Origin: Heterohyrax brucei
Lineage: Eukaryota > Chordata > Mammalia > Hyracoidea > Procaviidae
Length of the DNA stretch: 64,000 nt
Assembly: GCA_028571685.1 (NCBI GenBank)
Contig: CM053162.1
Location: 67,382,351-67,446,350, forward strand
Reading direction: 5' to 3'
Shown: positions 9,412-21,294 of the stretch, in pieces
How positions within the stretch are numbered: position 1 is the stretch's first letter
Layout of the letters: each line of letters starts with the position of its first letter
The notes under the pieces: model-generated
Database searches by the model: none
What the model saw: the letters and a program-made list of their open reading frames with translations, nothing else
What the model was told of the DNA's origin: nothing
Program-made: the position numbers and the translations under genes

Positions 9412-12034
9412 GAAATGGAAGACATAAACACTGATGTCCTAGGCATTAGTGAGCTGAAATGAACTGGTATTGGACATTTTGCATCGGACAACTACATGTA
9501 TGCCAGGAATGACGTCTTGAAGAGAAGCAGTGTTGTATTCACCATCAAAAGGAACATTTCAAGATCTATTCTGAAGCACAGTGCTGTCAGTAATAAGATA
9601 ATATTCACAGGCCTTTATGAAAAAGACCAGTTAACATGACTGCTCTTCAGATTTACACACCAACCACTAAACCGAAAAATTAAGAAGTTTAAGGTCTTTT
9701 TCAGCTTCTGCAGTCTGAAACTGATCAAATATGCACTCAGGAGACACTGATAATTACTGGTGAATGGAATGTGAAAGCTGGAAACAAAGAAGGATTTGTA
9801 TTTGGAAAATATGCCAGAGATCACATAATAGAATTTTGCAAGACCAGTAACTCCATTGCAAATACCTTTTATCACCAGTATCAATGGTAACAATACATGT
9901 GGACCTCACCAGATAGAACACACAGGAGTGAAATCTATATCTGCAGAAAGAGACAAGGGAAAAAGATCAACATGATCAATCAGAACAGGGTCAGGGCTGA
10001 CTGTGGAACAGATCACTAATATTTTATATGAAACTTCAAGTTGAAGCTGAAGAAAATGAAAAGTTCACAAGAACCAAAATATACCCTTCAGAGACCATCT
10101 CTGTGCACTGAACACCAAAGATGAGACAAGTTGTGAAATGACATCAAGAACATCATACGTAAGGAAAGCAAGAGGTTATTTAAATTATAAGAAAGGAAAG
10201 ACAAAACTGGATATCAGAGAGGCTCTGAGACATGTTTTGAGAGTCAAGAGCTAAAGTGAAAGAAAGAATGATAAAGTAAAAGAGCTAAATGGAAGATTTC
10301 AAAGGGTGGCTCTAGACATATGACATATGCGAAAACCTGGAGATAGAAAACCGAGAAAGAAGAACATAGCATTGTCAAACTGAAAGAAATGTAGAAAAAA
10401 TTCAAGCCTTGAGAGTTTCAACACTTAAGGATTCTATGTGAAAAATATTATGTGACAGAGGAAGCATCAAAGGAAGATGGAAGGGATACACAACAAGAAC
10501 AGGTCCATGGTCACCTATTTCGAGGGGTCACATACGATCACGAGCTGATAGTACTGAAGGAAGGCATCCAAGCTGCGCCGAAGGGGCTGGTCAAAAACAA
10601 GGCTTTAGAAATTGAGTTTGAGATGTTTCAACAAGGATGCAGCTAGAAGTGCTCACTTACCTGTGCCAAGAAAGTGGGAAGACAGCTACCTGTCTAATCA
10701 AATGGAAAACTTTCTTATCTATGCTTATTTAAAAAAAAGGTGACACAACCAAATGTGGAAATTCTCAGCAATATAATGAATATTACGCAAGAGTACAATT
10801 TTGCTGAAGATCATTCAAAAGCAGCTGCAGCAGCATATCAACAGGAAGTTGCTAAAAATTTAAGCCAAATTCAGAAGAGAACATAGAAACAAGAGTATCA
10901 TTACTGAGGTTAGATGGATCCTGGCTGGTAATGGAGAGTACCAGAAAGATGTTGACCTGTGTTTTATTGACTATGCAAAGACATTAGTATGTGAATGGTA
11001 ACAAATTACGGATAATGTGGATAATGTGACTAATTAGAATTCCAGGGCACTCAGCTGTGCTCATGAGAAATTGGAGCATTGGTCAAGAGACGGTTGTTCA
11101 GACAGAACAAGGGCATGCTCCATGGTCTAGAGTCAGGGAAGATGTGTGGTGTGGAGCTGTGTGCTTTCATTATATCTATTCAATCTTTATACTGAGCAAA
11201 TAATTTGAGAAGCTGGATTATATGAAGAAAAGTTCAGCATCAGGATTGGAGCAAGATTTGTTAACAACTTCCTTTATGCAGATGACAAAACCCTTGCTTG
11301 CTGAAAGTAAAGAGGAGTTGAAGCACTTACTGATGGAGATTCAAGACCACGTCCTTCAGTCCAGATTATATCTCAACATAGAGAAAACTGTGAAATCTCC
11401 ACAACTAAACCAATAAGAATGTCGTGGTAAACCCAGGAAAGTTTGAAGTTTAACTGTTTCATTTTATTTGAATCTGCAATCAACACCCATGGAAGCAGCA
11501 TTCAATAAATCAAAAGGCACATTGCACTGGACAAATCCGCTGCAAAAGATGTGTAGAAAGTGATTAAAAGCAAGGATGTCACCTGAAGACTAAGATGTGC
11601 CTGACACAAGCCATGGTGTTTCGCTCACCTTGTATACATACGAAAACTGGATGGTGAAGATAAAAAAGGCTGAAGAAGAATTCCTTGGCACTGTGGTATT
11701 GGTGGAGATATTGAATTTGCTGCAAACTACCAGAGTGAACAAATTTGTCCTAGGAGAAGCACAATCAGAATTTTCCTTATGAACAAAGATGGTGAGACTT
11801 CATCTCGCATTCTTTGGACACAGTATCAGTGGAAAAAGACATCATGCTTGGTAAAGTCAAAGGCCAATGAAGAAGAGGAAGACCCTCAAGGAGATGCACT
11901 GACACAGTCGCTGCAACAACGGGCTCGAGCAGAGCAATGACGGTGAGGATGGCAGAGGATCAGGCAGTGCGCTGTTCTGTTTTATACGATGTCACTGTGA
12001 GTCGGAACCAACCACTTTTTCCCTCCCTAGTATC

Positions 12035-12211
12035 CGCCAAAGATTATTTCTTTCTGTGTGTAAATCACATGATCCTGCTTTCTCCTTCTAGGAATGTATC
12101 CTACAGAAATAAGAGCTGTCACATGAATAAATATATTCACACTTATATTCTCTGCAGCATTACTCGTAATAACAAAAGGATGAGAACTACCTAAGTGCCC
12201 ATCCACAGATA
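12035..12211 (+). mobile_element. LINE-1 ORF2/3' end, part 1 of 2
   Basis: 'ggaatgtatcctacag', 'tattctctgcagcattac', 'aagtgcccatccacagataaatgg' are sense L1 landmarks near the end of ORF2. The element stops at the LTR start (12217) and resumes at 12765. Confidence 0.75.
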
Positions 12212-12216
12212 AATGG

Positions 12217-12759
12217 TGTCATAGTTGTGTGATGCTGTTTTAACAGAAATAACAAAAGTGGATGACTTTAACAAAAATCAGTTTATTCTTACACAGTCCA
12301 GTATGCTGGAAGTCTGAATTCCAGGGGCTGGCTCCAGGAGAACGCATTTTCTATGTTGGCTCTGGAATAAGTTCCTTGTGCTGCATCAGTCTTTCTTTGG
12401 TCTGAGAGCATCTTGGTAGGATCTCAGGTCCAAAGGACACCCTCTGATCTTGGCACTGTTCTCTTGATGGTATGAGCTCCTCGACTCTCTGCTTTCTTCC
12501 CTATTCATTTTTCTCTTAAAGGATGAAAGGAGTGCAAGCCAAACTCCAGGGACACTCCCTTAGTAAGGGTCATGCAAGGGTCATACAATCCCCCTAATCT
12601 TCTTTAACATAATTCAGTCTATTGACTACAGGCAGAGAATTAGGATTTACAGCATAGGAGAATCACAAAATAGATGGCAATCACTAAATATTGGAAATCA
12701 CTGTCAAGCCAAACTGCTACACACATTTCCCTGGGGGGGATACAGTTCAATCCATGACA
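12217..12759 (+). mobile_element. Solo LTR, ERVL/MaLR-like, inside L1
   Basis: Starts TGTCATAG and ends ATGACA, with identical 5-base flanks aatgg (12212-12216 and 12760-12764), as expected for an ERVL-type LTR. Internal landmarks: 'aacagaaataacaaaagtgg' near the start and 'gggggggatacagttcaatc' near the end. Two related LTRs lie at 28171-28645 and 63027-63545. No internal viral genes are present, so this is an old solo LTR left by recombination. Confidence 0.85.
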
Positions 12760-12764
12760 AATGG

Positions 12765-12985
12765 TACAATTGGTACAAATGGTACAAACACACAATGGAG
12801 TACTATGCAAAGACAAAGAAAGCTGATGAATCTGAAACGTCTCACAACATGAGTGAATGTGGGGGACGTTATGCTGGTGCAATAATTCAACAATGCGAGG
12901 ACAAGACCACTATTATAAAAACTTATGAAAAGGTTTGCACACAGAGAAAGAAGCAATCTTTAATCTTTGATGGTAACGAGTTACT
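12765..12985 (+). mobile_element. LINE-1 3' end, part 2 of 2
   Basis: Continues the L1 after the LTR: 'acacaatggagtactatgc', 'gcgaggacaagaccactatt', 'ttttgatggtaacgag'-like end near 12985. The join 'aaatgg...tacaaacacacaatgg' matches the usual L1 order, which supports the LTR being a later insertion. Confidence 0.75.
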
Positions 12986-13030
12986 ATTATTATTATTTTT
13001 TTGGAGGCTGTGTTTATGATCTTTATGTGT

Positions 13031-13113
13031 TTGAGCCTCTGTTTGACCTTTTGTGTCAGTCCGTCTCATGGAGGGTTTCCTATGTTTTCACTGACTCTAT
13101 GCTTTACCAAACA
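13031..13113 (-). mobile_element. RTE LINE 3' fragment
   Basis: Short minus-strand piece: 'gtgtcagtccgtctcatgg' and 'ctctatgctttaccaaac' match the RTE block at 23118-23180. Both ends are lost. Confidence 0.6.
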
Positions 13114-13144
13114 GAATGCTGTTTTGTGCCCCAGTCTAATCGTA

Positions 13145-13262
13145 AAGAAAACTCTAGACAACTTTTAAAAGGCGCGGAGTTCAAATTTATCAACCACTTC
13201 TTGGAAACCCTGTGGGGCAATTCTATTCTGTCCTATAGGATCCCTACGAGTTAGAATCAACT
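13145..13262 (+). mobile_element. AfroSINE, 5'-incomplete
   Basis: B-box part 'ggagttcaaatttatc' through 'tcctataggatccctacg' and 'gagttagaatcaac'. The A-box head is missing. Confidence 0.7.
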
Positions 13263-13288
13263 AAAAAGCAATATTAACTAGAAAGCAA

Positions 13289-13480
13289 TGTTCTTTCTCT
13301 CTTTCTCTCTCGTCTCTTTCTCTCTCTCTCATTCCCTCTCTCTCTCCCTTCCTCCTTTCCTCTCTTTTTTTCTTCCTTCTCTTTTTCTCTTCCTCCCTTC
13401 CTTTCCTTATTTCATTTTCCCCCTCTCTTTCCCTCCTTCCTTCCCTCCCTCCCTCCGCCCTTTGTTTCTTCTTTCTTTCT
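13289..13480 (+). repeat. CT-rich low-complexity repeat
   Basis: About 190 bases almost entirely C and T in (TCTC), (TTCC) and (CCTC) units. A frame through it gives a Ser/Leu/Phe/Pro-rich peptide that is not a gene. Confidence 0.9.
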
Positions 13481-13672
13481 GCATCACTGTAGTTAAGTAC
13501 TTGGCTGGCTACTAACCAAAAATTCTGCAGTTCAAGCCTACCGGTATTTCTGCTGGAGAAAACACTTGGTGATCTATTCTGGTAAAGACTGCAGCCTAGG
13601 AAACCCTATGAGGCAGTTCTACTCTGTCATATATAATCTCTACAGTCTGAATGGATTCACCAGCACTCAATA
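13481..13672 (+). mobile_element. AfroSINE, long form
   Basis: 'tggctggctactaaccaaa', 'cacttggtgatctattctgg' middle block, 'ctaggaaaccctatgaggc', 3' end 'cagtctgaatggattcacc'. The head is partly eroded against the CT repeat. Confidence 0.8.
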
Positions 13673-13689
13673 ACAAGGACTAGTTTATG

Positions 13690-14165
13690 GAGACAAGACT
13701 AGTTTATATCATTATTTCCTGAGGCAGAAATTGGGAGAGTCTTAGGATTTGATTGCATTTTCTCCGTAATTTTGGCACACAAGTCCTACAATAATACATT
13801 TTGGGGGGCATCCATTTTTCAGTTGTGTATTCTCTCCTGGTTTGGAAATTTGGGGATAGGTTTAAATTATTTTAGTGATGGCCTTCAAGTATTTAAAATG
13901 TTTGCTTAGGAATATTCTTTCTAACAAAATCCATTCATTGGAAACTCGTATCCTTTTGTTTCCAATGTATCTTTGATGTTAACAGAAATCAGTCAGTTTC
14001 AATACTCAGCCATTATTGTTGTTATTGTGTAATGCTTTATTCTCAATAAAATAGCTTTTTTTAAATCAAGTGTTAAGCAAATTTATTTGCATTATATCGA
14101 TTTCTGTTCTCAAAAAAGTTTCTTATAGCTTATTCTTACTGTCAATATTTTACTTTATTTAAAAT
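13690..14165. other. Unassigned AT-rich sequence
   Basis: No repeat family, ORF or RNA gene recognised. Confidence 0.35.
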
Positions 14166-14169
14166 CATT

Positions 14170-14405
14170 TTTTTAAGTGACAGTCCATGAGTGGTCAGCT
14201 CTCCAGTTATTTTCATGTCTGTAGCTGAAAAGTGTTTTTATTTCACTCACACTTGAAAAATACTGTCGTTGAATATAAAATTATATGCTAGATTATTTGT
14301 CTTTCACAACTGTGAGGACATCACGCTATTTTCTTTTGGCATGTCTTGCAAAGGGGACATCCAGCGTCAGCGGGTCGCTTCTTTATTGTTAAACTGTCTC
14401 TTTAC
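14170..14405 (-). mobile_element. Possible old LINE-1/HAL1 fragment
   Basis: 'tgaaaagtgtttttatttca', 'gaatataaaattatatgcta' and 'gtctttcacaactgtgagg' resemble, in order, a common antisense stretch of old mammalian L1. Weak match. From 14406 to about 15860 the AT-rich sequence is unassigned. Confidence 0.35.
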
Positions 14406-15859
14406 CAACAGCTTTTATGTTTTATTTTTTGCATAACATAAAGAAATGTCACAATGATGTATCTAGATATAAGCTTTTTATGTAATTATTTAAAATGTAC
14501 ATTTTATTAAACATCACACATAATTTTCCTCCAGTTTTGGAAATGCCAGAAACATTCATACATTGATCCCTGTCCCTCCGCTTCCTTACTGTCTCATTTT
14601 TCGCTCTTGCTAGATTCATGCTGGAGCTTTTCAGTGAGTCCTTCCTGGCTCTTCAGAGTCCTTTTAAATCATGCTTTCTGCAAAGACTCTATTAGTCTTG
14701 CAATCTTTAGTTTACCTTTTATTGTTACGATTATTTAAATCTTCTAAACAGGCTAGAGATTTGCAGTAACATTTTAAAAATATTTTATTATCAGAAAATG
14801 TTATGTTTTCTAATCTTTACTGACTTCTAATAAGATAGTTTCCTTTTAAAATCTCATGTTCCTTTGAATTTAAGACTATTTTAAATAACATCTGAAAGTA
14901 CATTTATATATATATGTTTGTGGAATGGCACACAAAGTTAATTTCATCTGGAGAAAGCTAAATTCCAATTATTACTTTTTTGCTCTTTTTCTTAACTTTG
15001 AATTTTTCCAGTCTTTGTTCTCACACTCTTTTGAAACTGATTCTTTTATAACTGTTTTTCTGTCTTCTTTTAGTTGTGAAATAGAGTGGATTTTGATTAG
15101 AGTTTTTGCCTGATAGTTAGCTAATGAGATGCATCTAGTCAGTGAATCAGTCTGAATTTTCTTTTTTCCTGCTCAGTCCTCAGACTGAGACTTGTCATAG
15201 CGTTCTTATGTCTCAATAAGCAGGACAGCTTTGCAAGTCATGACAGTATCAATCAATTTCTTCAAAGAAGGTCAGTCTCAAGGTAAACATAAAATAAAAT
15301 GCATTTATGTTATTGTTATTGTCTAAACATTCTTTTAAGTCATTTCCTCACAGAATTGTTCAAATACTTTCACAGAGATACATAACTATTCTGATAAATA
15401 TCAATAGAATGTTCTGATAAACATTCTTTTTTGCTTTCAGGAATGATGAATGTACAAACACATTTGTGGCAAAACAAATATTTTGTATAAGAAATACTGA
15501 AATTTTCATCCTTTTAATGTGCTTAATGCCTCATTTATTAGCATATGTGCAGCCATGTGAAGTCCTGTGTCCATGTGACACACAATAAAAAAAATGAAAC
15601 TCATTGGATACACAAGTTAAACTTTTCATCTTAGATAAATATTATTACTTGCAGAATTTTGTGCACATTAGCTTTGTTAGAAATATGTTAAATTATTACC
15701 AATGTTAGTATTATACTAAATGTATAATTGCATCCATGTGTGCATCAAACATACCTTCAAGTTAAATAATATTGTTTACAAATGTCAGGACAGAACTCTG
15801 CGTGTAAGTGTTACACAGTTAAAAAGCAACTTAATGGAATTTCCTGGTTGACCTATTTG

Positions 15860-16588
15860 AGTTTTCCATCTTTTGCACACTGTCTGGAACTGGCATGCTC
15901 ATTGGCGTTTACCAGGACGTCTGCAGGAACACAACTTGGTGGCTATGCGCTGGCAGAGAGCCTTGTGGGTCCTCCTGGCTGGAGGAACTAGACCAGCAGA
16001 TGTGGTGCACAGGATGGGTCTCTCAAACCGTGTCAGTGACCGCCTGCTTATTAATACAGTCCTTCCTTATCCAAATACCACTCAAGTTAAATGGAGCTCA
16101 ACTGAGACTTGACAGCCAGCTGCCACCTCTTGCTTGTTATAAGGGATAGTATACTCCTAAGGGTCCCAAGGAGATGACGAGTTGCAATTTCTGGAAAGTG
16201 GGATCGCAGGAAACAAATGCTAACAAAGGTGGTGAGGTGGTAAGGGCTTTGTAGCTTACACAGCAGGGTGCACGGCACCCCCATGGCCCTGTGGGAACTT
16301 TCTTGCCTTTACTGTCATGCGTTGGAGCAGACGTCAGTCTCCTCTCCCGCCCTACGCCCCGCTGTTTCCTCCAACTGCAGCGCTCAGTTCGGTTTTCTTC
16401 CTGCTCGGCACCCACTAGTTTTTGCTCTGGACAAACGGTGTCCTTGTTTGGTAGATGCCCTGAGAATGAGGACCTTGATTATTGAGTAATCTTTCCTTGG
16501 TTTAGAGCAAGAAGACCACAGAGTCAAGGTGTCATTCTTATCACATGAGATCATAGGGTCATACGATTAACATGCTGTACGCTTGTCG
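15860..16588. other. Unassigned, GC-richer stretch
   Basis: Noticeably higher GC than its surroundings, especially 16260-16440. Overlapping frames of 60-90 codons exist on both strands but none shows a known domain, splice context or start that can be defended. It could be an old LTR or a conserved non-coding element. Confidence 0.3.
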
Positions 16589-16589
16589 A

Positions 16590-16860
16590 TAACCACCGTG
16601 ATCATCTGATTGGTGTGGTGTGTGTCCACTTTCTCCGCTGTATAATAACTCTCCCTCCTCTTTTCTGTACCGTACTATTTGAAAGGAAGTCCCTACATTC
16701 AGCTTACACCTCAGGAAGTGGAGAGTAATACTCTGTATTCCTGGAGGTAAACTATCTATGTAAATCGTCGCCAATTCTCGAGGACTGGAGATTTGTCTAT
16801 ATCTTCCTAAGAGTTTATTCATGAAATCATTTACAACTTTACTATGGAATCATTGGTTCG
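16590..16860 (+). mobile_element. Old LINE-1 (L1ME-like) fragment
   Basis: 'ggaagtggagagtaatactc', 'ctatctatgtaaatcgtcg', 'actggagatttgtctatatc' and 'agtttattcatgaaatc' recall a conserved old L1 stretch (short open duplex, then a 'tttatt...aatcattt' end). Confidence 0.5.
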
Positions 16861-16864
16861 TATT

Positions 16865-17375
16865 ATATACATAAGAGAGGTATGTGTATTACACAAAAGT
16901 TATACTTGATGACTTTCAGTCATCAAAATATTGTTTTTGATGTCTCTAGAAATCCTTCTCTTTTTATCTGTTGCATTTTGATTAATACAACATTTTACTG
17001 ATTCTAAGATGACTAGTTTTCAACATTTTATAATTTATGAAATCAGATGCCTTAAAATTGAGAGTATCTTACATTCACTACAGACCACGAGATGATTGTG
17101 TCATGTATCTCATTGTCTACATCTTTATAAACATGCCCAGAAATGATCATATTGCCATCACTTCAACTGAATTCTGTCATCATTGGTACAACCTGTGTTT
17201 ACTTAAGCTGATATTTAATAGACTTCAATATTGAATACTCTGATTTAGCATTGAAATTAAAAGTTTTTTTCTGTGTAGAAAGATACAGCTATGGTAACAT
17301 TGAAACTTTTAGCAACTTCATCGTTTTAGAAACAATATAATTCCATTGTAGCTTAAAACGACTAATTGCATGTTA
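16865..17375. other. Unassigned AT-rich sequence
   Basis: Nothing recognised. Confidence 0.35.
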
Positions 17376-17377
17376 TC

Positions 17378-17540
17378 CAAAACCCAAACCCACTGCTGTC
17401 GAGTTGGTTATGCCTCATAGCAGCTCTGTAGACGGGGTTGAACTGCCACATAGAATTTCCAAAGAGCACCTGGCAGATTGGAGCTACCAACCTTTTGGTT
17501 AGCGGTTGGAGCACGTGCACCACTATGCCACCAGATTTTC
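17378..17540 (-). mobile_element. AfroSINE, short form
   Basis: Minus copy: 'actgctgtcgagttggttatg', 'catagaatttccaaagagc', 'ccaaccttttggttagcgg', head 'accactatgccaccag'. It is followed by an AAATAAAA-rich stretch on the head side, not the tail side. Confidence 0.85.
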
Positions 17541-17899
17541 CAAAAAATAAAAATAAAATAAAGCAGGTGCCTACAAGTATATAAACCTGAATTGCTGAGG
17601 ACTACACAAACTTTTAACTTTTGTACGCCACCCAATGCAACTAAAGCAGGAGAAAATCTCTTGCAATTGCCAAAATAAATTTTAAAGTAAATTAGTCATG
17701 GCTGATATTGTCCATCCAAGGGTCGTATAGAACCATGTTAAAAACATTCTTTCATATTTTAGTTGAAATTATTTTGTCATTCTTGGTTGTACATAAAATA
17801 ATAGTTCACATTATTATTGGGTTCATCTTTGATTCTTTGTGATAATAGAAATATGAATTTGCTGTGTTAGTTTTATTCATTCAATTTCTTCCTAATTTT

Positions 17900-18200
17900 T
17901 TATACTACAAATCATTCTTCAGCCAACATCTTTTTACATGGCTTCTTGTTTGCTTGCAGATGTACTCTTCCCCGGTAGGTATCAAGTGATAGGATTTATG
18001 GTCCTACTATGTGCATGCTTACAAAAAAAAAAAGATCAATACTTCTGCTATATTGTTGTCCAAAATGCTTATGAAATTGTCTAGTCCTACCAGGAGTGTA
18101 TGTAACTACAATTTCTGTACAATATGGAATTTACATATAAAATATTTAATGTTTGCTAGTGTTGATTTGACTAGTGGGATGTCAGCATATTTATGTTGTA
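17900..18200 (-). mobile_element. Old LINE-like repeat, copy 1
   Basis: The stretch 18050-18150 ('tgttgtccaaaatgcttatg', 'ccaggagtgtatgtaac', 'tggaatttacatataaaat') is shared with 20320-20415. The pattern resembles an old mammalian LINE stretch, but I cannot fix the family. Confidence 0.45.
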
Positions 18201-18209
18201 TTTAAAATT

Positions 18210-19620
18210 AATATTCTTTCATTGTTTGCACTAGAATTTTTCCTTGCAATACCATGATGATGGGGAAGAAAGAAATCAAAAAAAATTTAGGCACTATTTG
18301 ATGGGTGCTGGCTTTGCTGCTCTTGGTTTGCAGAGTAATGGAGCAAACAAAGCGAATACATGACATTATGGAGTATGTTTCCAGAATAATTGCAGTCCTA
18401 AATAACTGAGACACAGTTCGAGTTACTAGAGAACAAGAAAGTAAATAATCATGGAAATGAACATCAGTACTAAACTAATTTAAAGTATACCAAGTATATT
18501 TTAAAGTGTGTTTTAAAGTGCACCAAGAAAATATATACCAAGAAAACTGGATTTTATTATTTAAGTAATGGAAGACAGTTAAATCTCTTAGCATGTCAGT
18601 GACATGATGCAAACTATAGTAGGAAAGATAAGTCACCCCTTAGTGTGCAACTTGATTAGAAGCAAGAATATAAAATTAGTGAAATGGGAATGTACATATT
18701 TGCACAGAAATAGTAGTTACGTAGAGGGATTTGAAAGTAGGACGATAGGCAGCCCCATCCAAATGAAGGTGGGAAGAGGTAAAAGCCGGGGGATATCAGG
18801 CAGGACTGACAACCTGTTTGCACGAGCAACAAGCGAATAAGGTGGACGTGCTACTAGGAATTGAAACGGACAATGTATGAATAGGACACAGCACTGCAGA
18901 AGGCTGACGAGAAGCTCCAGTGACTGACAGTTGATCTCAGCTTTAATTACCTCTTTGAATCTACCACAACAGTGCTTAACACTTACCTTTGCTTGAGAGC
19001 TAGATTTAATTACATAGTCCCTGTAAGAGTGAGCTCATCTTGTGTAGTTATCAATAACTTAAGTTACAGGAGTCAGAATAGCCAGTATCCTATGCCCAAG
19101 GAACAGTGAACACGGATGAGGCCCATGACAGTCATGAGTATATATCATGTGATTATCTCAGTGAAGCGTCATCCTTTTGAGTTTGTCTTGGGTGACATTC
19201 AACCATTACCAGACTTAGTAAGGTTCCTGTGGGTGCTGTGGAAAGCTGTGTCTACAACTTCCAATTCTCTAACTACTCATACTCGGGCTGTTCTAGTTTC
19301 ACTTGTGCCTACTATGAATTTTGGTTTCTTTACAAATGATTCTTCTCTGTCATTCCAGTGTCCTCTGCTGTTCGTTGTGCTCTTCTCCAGGGCCTGGAGG
19401 AGCTGGGCTAGGGCTTGTTAGTCATCCTGCCTTTAAAGCTGGAGCCTGTCACCTCAACAAGTTGCTGTTTTCCCAGTCTCTGTTCTGTTCCAACTTGAGC
19501 AACAAGCAAGGAGGGAAAGACTCTTCTGTCCCTTTGATGAAGAGCATTTTCTCAGTGAACTCGTTCAAGCTGAAGTCTTTCCCTCCCAGCTTTCCTTCTT
19601 TCCTAACATCCAGCATGTTC
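18210..19620. other. Unassigned
   Basis: About 1.4 kb with no recognised element. Frames near 18208-18414 (minus) and 19116-19659 (plus) have no known domains and no supporting context. Confidence 0.35.
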
Positions 19621-19623
19621 CCC

Positions 19624-19780
19624 TTTTCTAAACTGGAACCTTGGTGGTACAGCAGTTAAAGAACTCATAACAGAAAAGGTCAGCAATTCAAATCCATCAG
19701 CTGATCTTTGGGAGCCCTGTGGTGCAGTCATATAGGGTGGCTGCGATTTAGAATTGACCTGATGGTAATTAAGTTGTGTT
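19624..19780 (+). mobile_element. AfroSINE, short form
   Basis: 'ggaaccttggtggtacagc', 'ggtcagcaattcaaatcc', 'gctgcgatttagaattgacc'. Diverged. Confidence 0.8.
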
Positions 19781-20269
19781 ATTTTGTTTTTCTCCTCGAA
19801 ACTAGACCTGTCTGTAGGACCAAGAGTGGGGAAGCAAAAATCCACAATACCAGCTGATTAATGTGCAACAATAAATACAACTGTCAAAAAGAAATGGAGT
19901 GCTTGACTAGGAAGAACTGCTGCGTGGAAAGTTAATTATAATCTGAGGGCAGCTAATTATCTTACTTTGAGGAAGAAAACTTCCTAAGCAAACACACACA
20001 TTGTTCAGGCAGCCTGTTCTCTGCCTGTGGGCATATTATTTGGGAAGTTAAATTAGAATCAGAACTTTTTTTATGATAATAATTTTACAATAAGTGGATC
20101 TAAATATATGGTTCGAATTTTAAGTGACATCTCCTAAAAAGGAGGTGTCGTTGCTATCACTCCCATCCTTATTAAGTCTGTTTAGGCTTCATCGTTCAAT
20201 TCCAGCCCTCTAGTCCCTGGACAATGGTGGATAGACATTTCTGCCCTTTTCCTCTTTGGTGTTCTCATA

Positions 20270-20420
20270 TGCAGCAAAAGAGAAGACCATGTATAGCTAG
20301 CATATGCTTTAAAAAAGGAATCACTGTTGTTGCTAAATTGTCCAAAATGCTAAATTGTCCTATCAGGAGTGTACATGACTACAATTTCTCCACAACCTGG
20401 AATTCACATATAATTGGTAG
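20270..20420 (-). mobile_element. Old LINE-like repeat, copy 2
   Basis: Direct-orientation counterpart of 18010-18150: 'aaattgtccaaaatgctaaa', 'caggagtgtacatgactac', 'ctggaattcacatataat'. Separate insertion or ancient duplication. Flanking sequence to 21075 is unassigned. Confidence 0.45.
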
Positions 20421-21078
20421 ATAAAAGCAAAAATAACAATTCTCTTAAAGTGGAAGTGAAGAAAAGTAATAAAAAAAAGGGAAAGGTAAGGCACAGTGTG
20501 CTAGCTGCTAATTTAAGAATAGCCGTAATTTTCATACCATTTGTTTGAGGTAAGCATGAAAACCAATTAAACTAAAAATGAGTGAGCTATGGATTTCATA
20601 GCAGTCATCTGGGAAGGGTAACTTCCAATTTATAATTTCAGAAGTTAGGAAATTTTTTTAGAAATTAAAATGTCTAAAGAGTGGTCACGGTCATGGTGAA
20701 TGTACACACTCTCCAGATACTACTGTCCGCCACGTCCACTTCTCATGCCAAGAAACAATGAACAAGAGCTGTGAATACAGACTCAAAGTCACTGCATTCA
20801 CCAGAGATTCAAATCAGGCTGGATTTACTCAGATACCGCAGCCAGCCTGAGTTAATTTTCACACAAATGGAACTTAGTCCGCATACTTTGTCATAAGGTC
20901 ACAAGACTTCAGTGATGCAAATATAGAGGTTTATCCACAGGACAACAGAGTGGAGAACTTGGGAAATTGTTGCGTCCACAGGAAATTACCAATAATGCCG
21001 TAATTTTAAATCATAAGGAGATATGCATGTAATTATAATCACCAATGAAACACGTTGTAAGCATCTTCTCCTTAGTGC

Positions 21079-21290
21079 AAAAACTAGTAAGTGCCTAGTC
21101 AGTTCTGAACCATGGTGACCCCAAGTGGGTCAGAGCAGAACCGTGCTGCACTGGGTTTTCAACTGTTAATCTTTGGGTGTAGATAACCAAACTGTTTTTC
21201 TGAGGTACCTCTGGATGAACTCAAACCATTAATCTTTCAGTTAGCAACTGAGCACTTGAAGTTTTAAACCGTGCAGGAGCTTCTACAGAT
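21079..21290 (-). mobile_element. AfroSINE, long form
   Basis: 'cctagtcagttctgaaccatg', 'actgggttttcaactgttaa', 'gaggtacctctggatgaac', 'ccattaatctttcagttag', head 'gttttaaaccgtgc'. All long-form blocks are present in order. Confidence 0.85.
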
Positions 21291-21294
21291 ACAT

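Larger units (their letters stand above)
8057..12014 (+). mobile_element. RTE (BovB-clade) LINE, near full length, split by an L1
   Basis: Plus-strand RTE from its 5' end ('tgtctgtcagtttgttgtac') to its 3' tail ('cactgtgagtcggaacc'). Segment 8057-8487 is the 5' region and 9412-12014 holds the endonuclease, RT and C-terminal parts. An L1 occupies 8488-9411. The endonuclease part begins 'aacactgatgtcctaggc' near 9428, the RT catalytic box reads YADD near 11274-11285, and the tail is near 11890-12014. Many frameshifts and stops break the single long ORF expected for RTE. The uninterrupted counterpart at 25133-25600 supports the continuity across the L1. Confidence 0.85.

Noticed and set aside
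12760..12795. Triple 'ggtacaa' repeat as a possible array
   Set aside because: Only three short units at an LTR/L1 junction, and no spacer structure, so not CRISPR or a real tandem array.
13288..13515. 75-codon Ser/Leu/Phe/Pro-rich frame
   Set aside because: Produced by the CT-rich repeat.
16260..16490. GC-richer stretch as a possible exon
   Set aside because: No convincing splice sites or conserved peptide. Frames differ on each strand.
19116..19659. Overlapping frames of about 100 codons
   Set aside because: No domain, no splice or promoter context, and length within chance for 64 kb.
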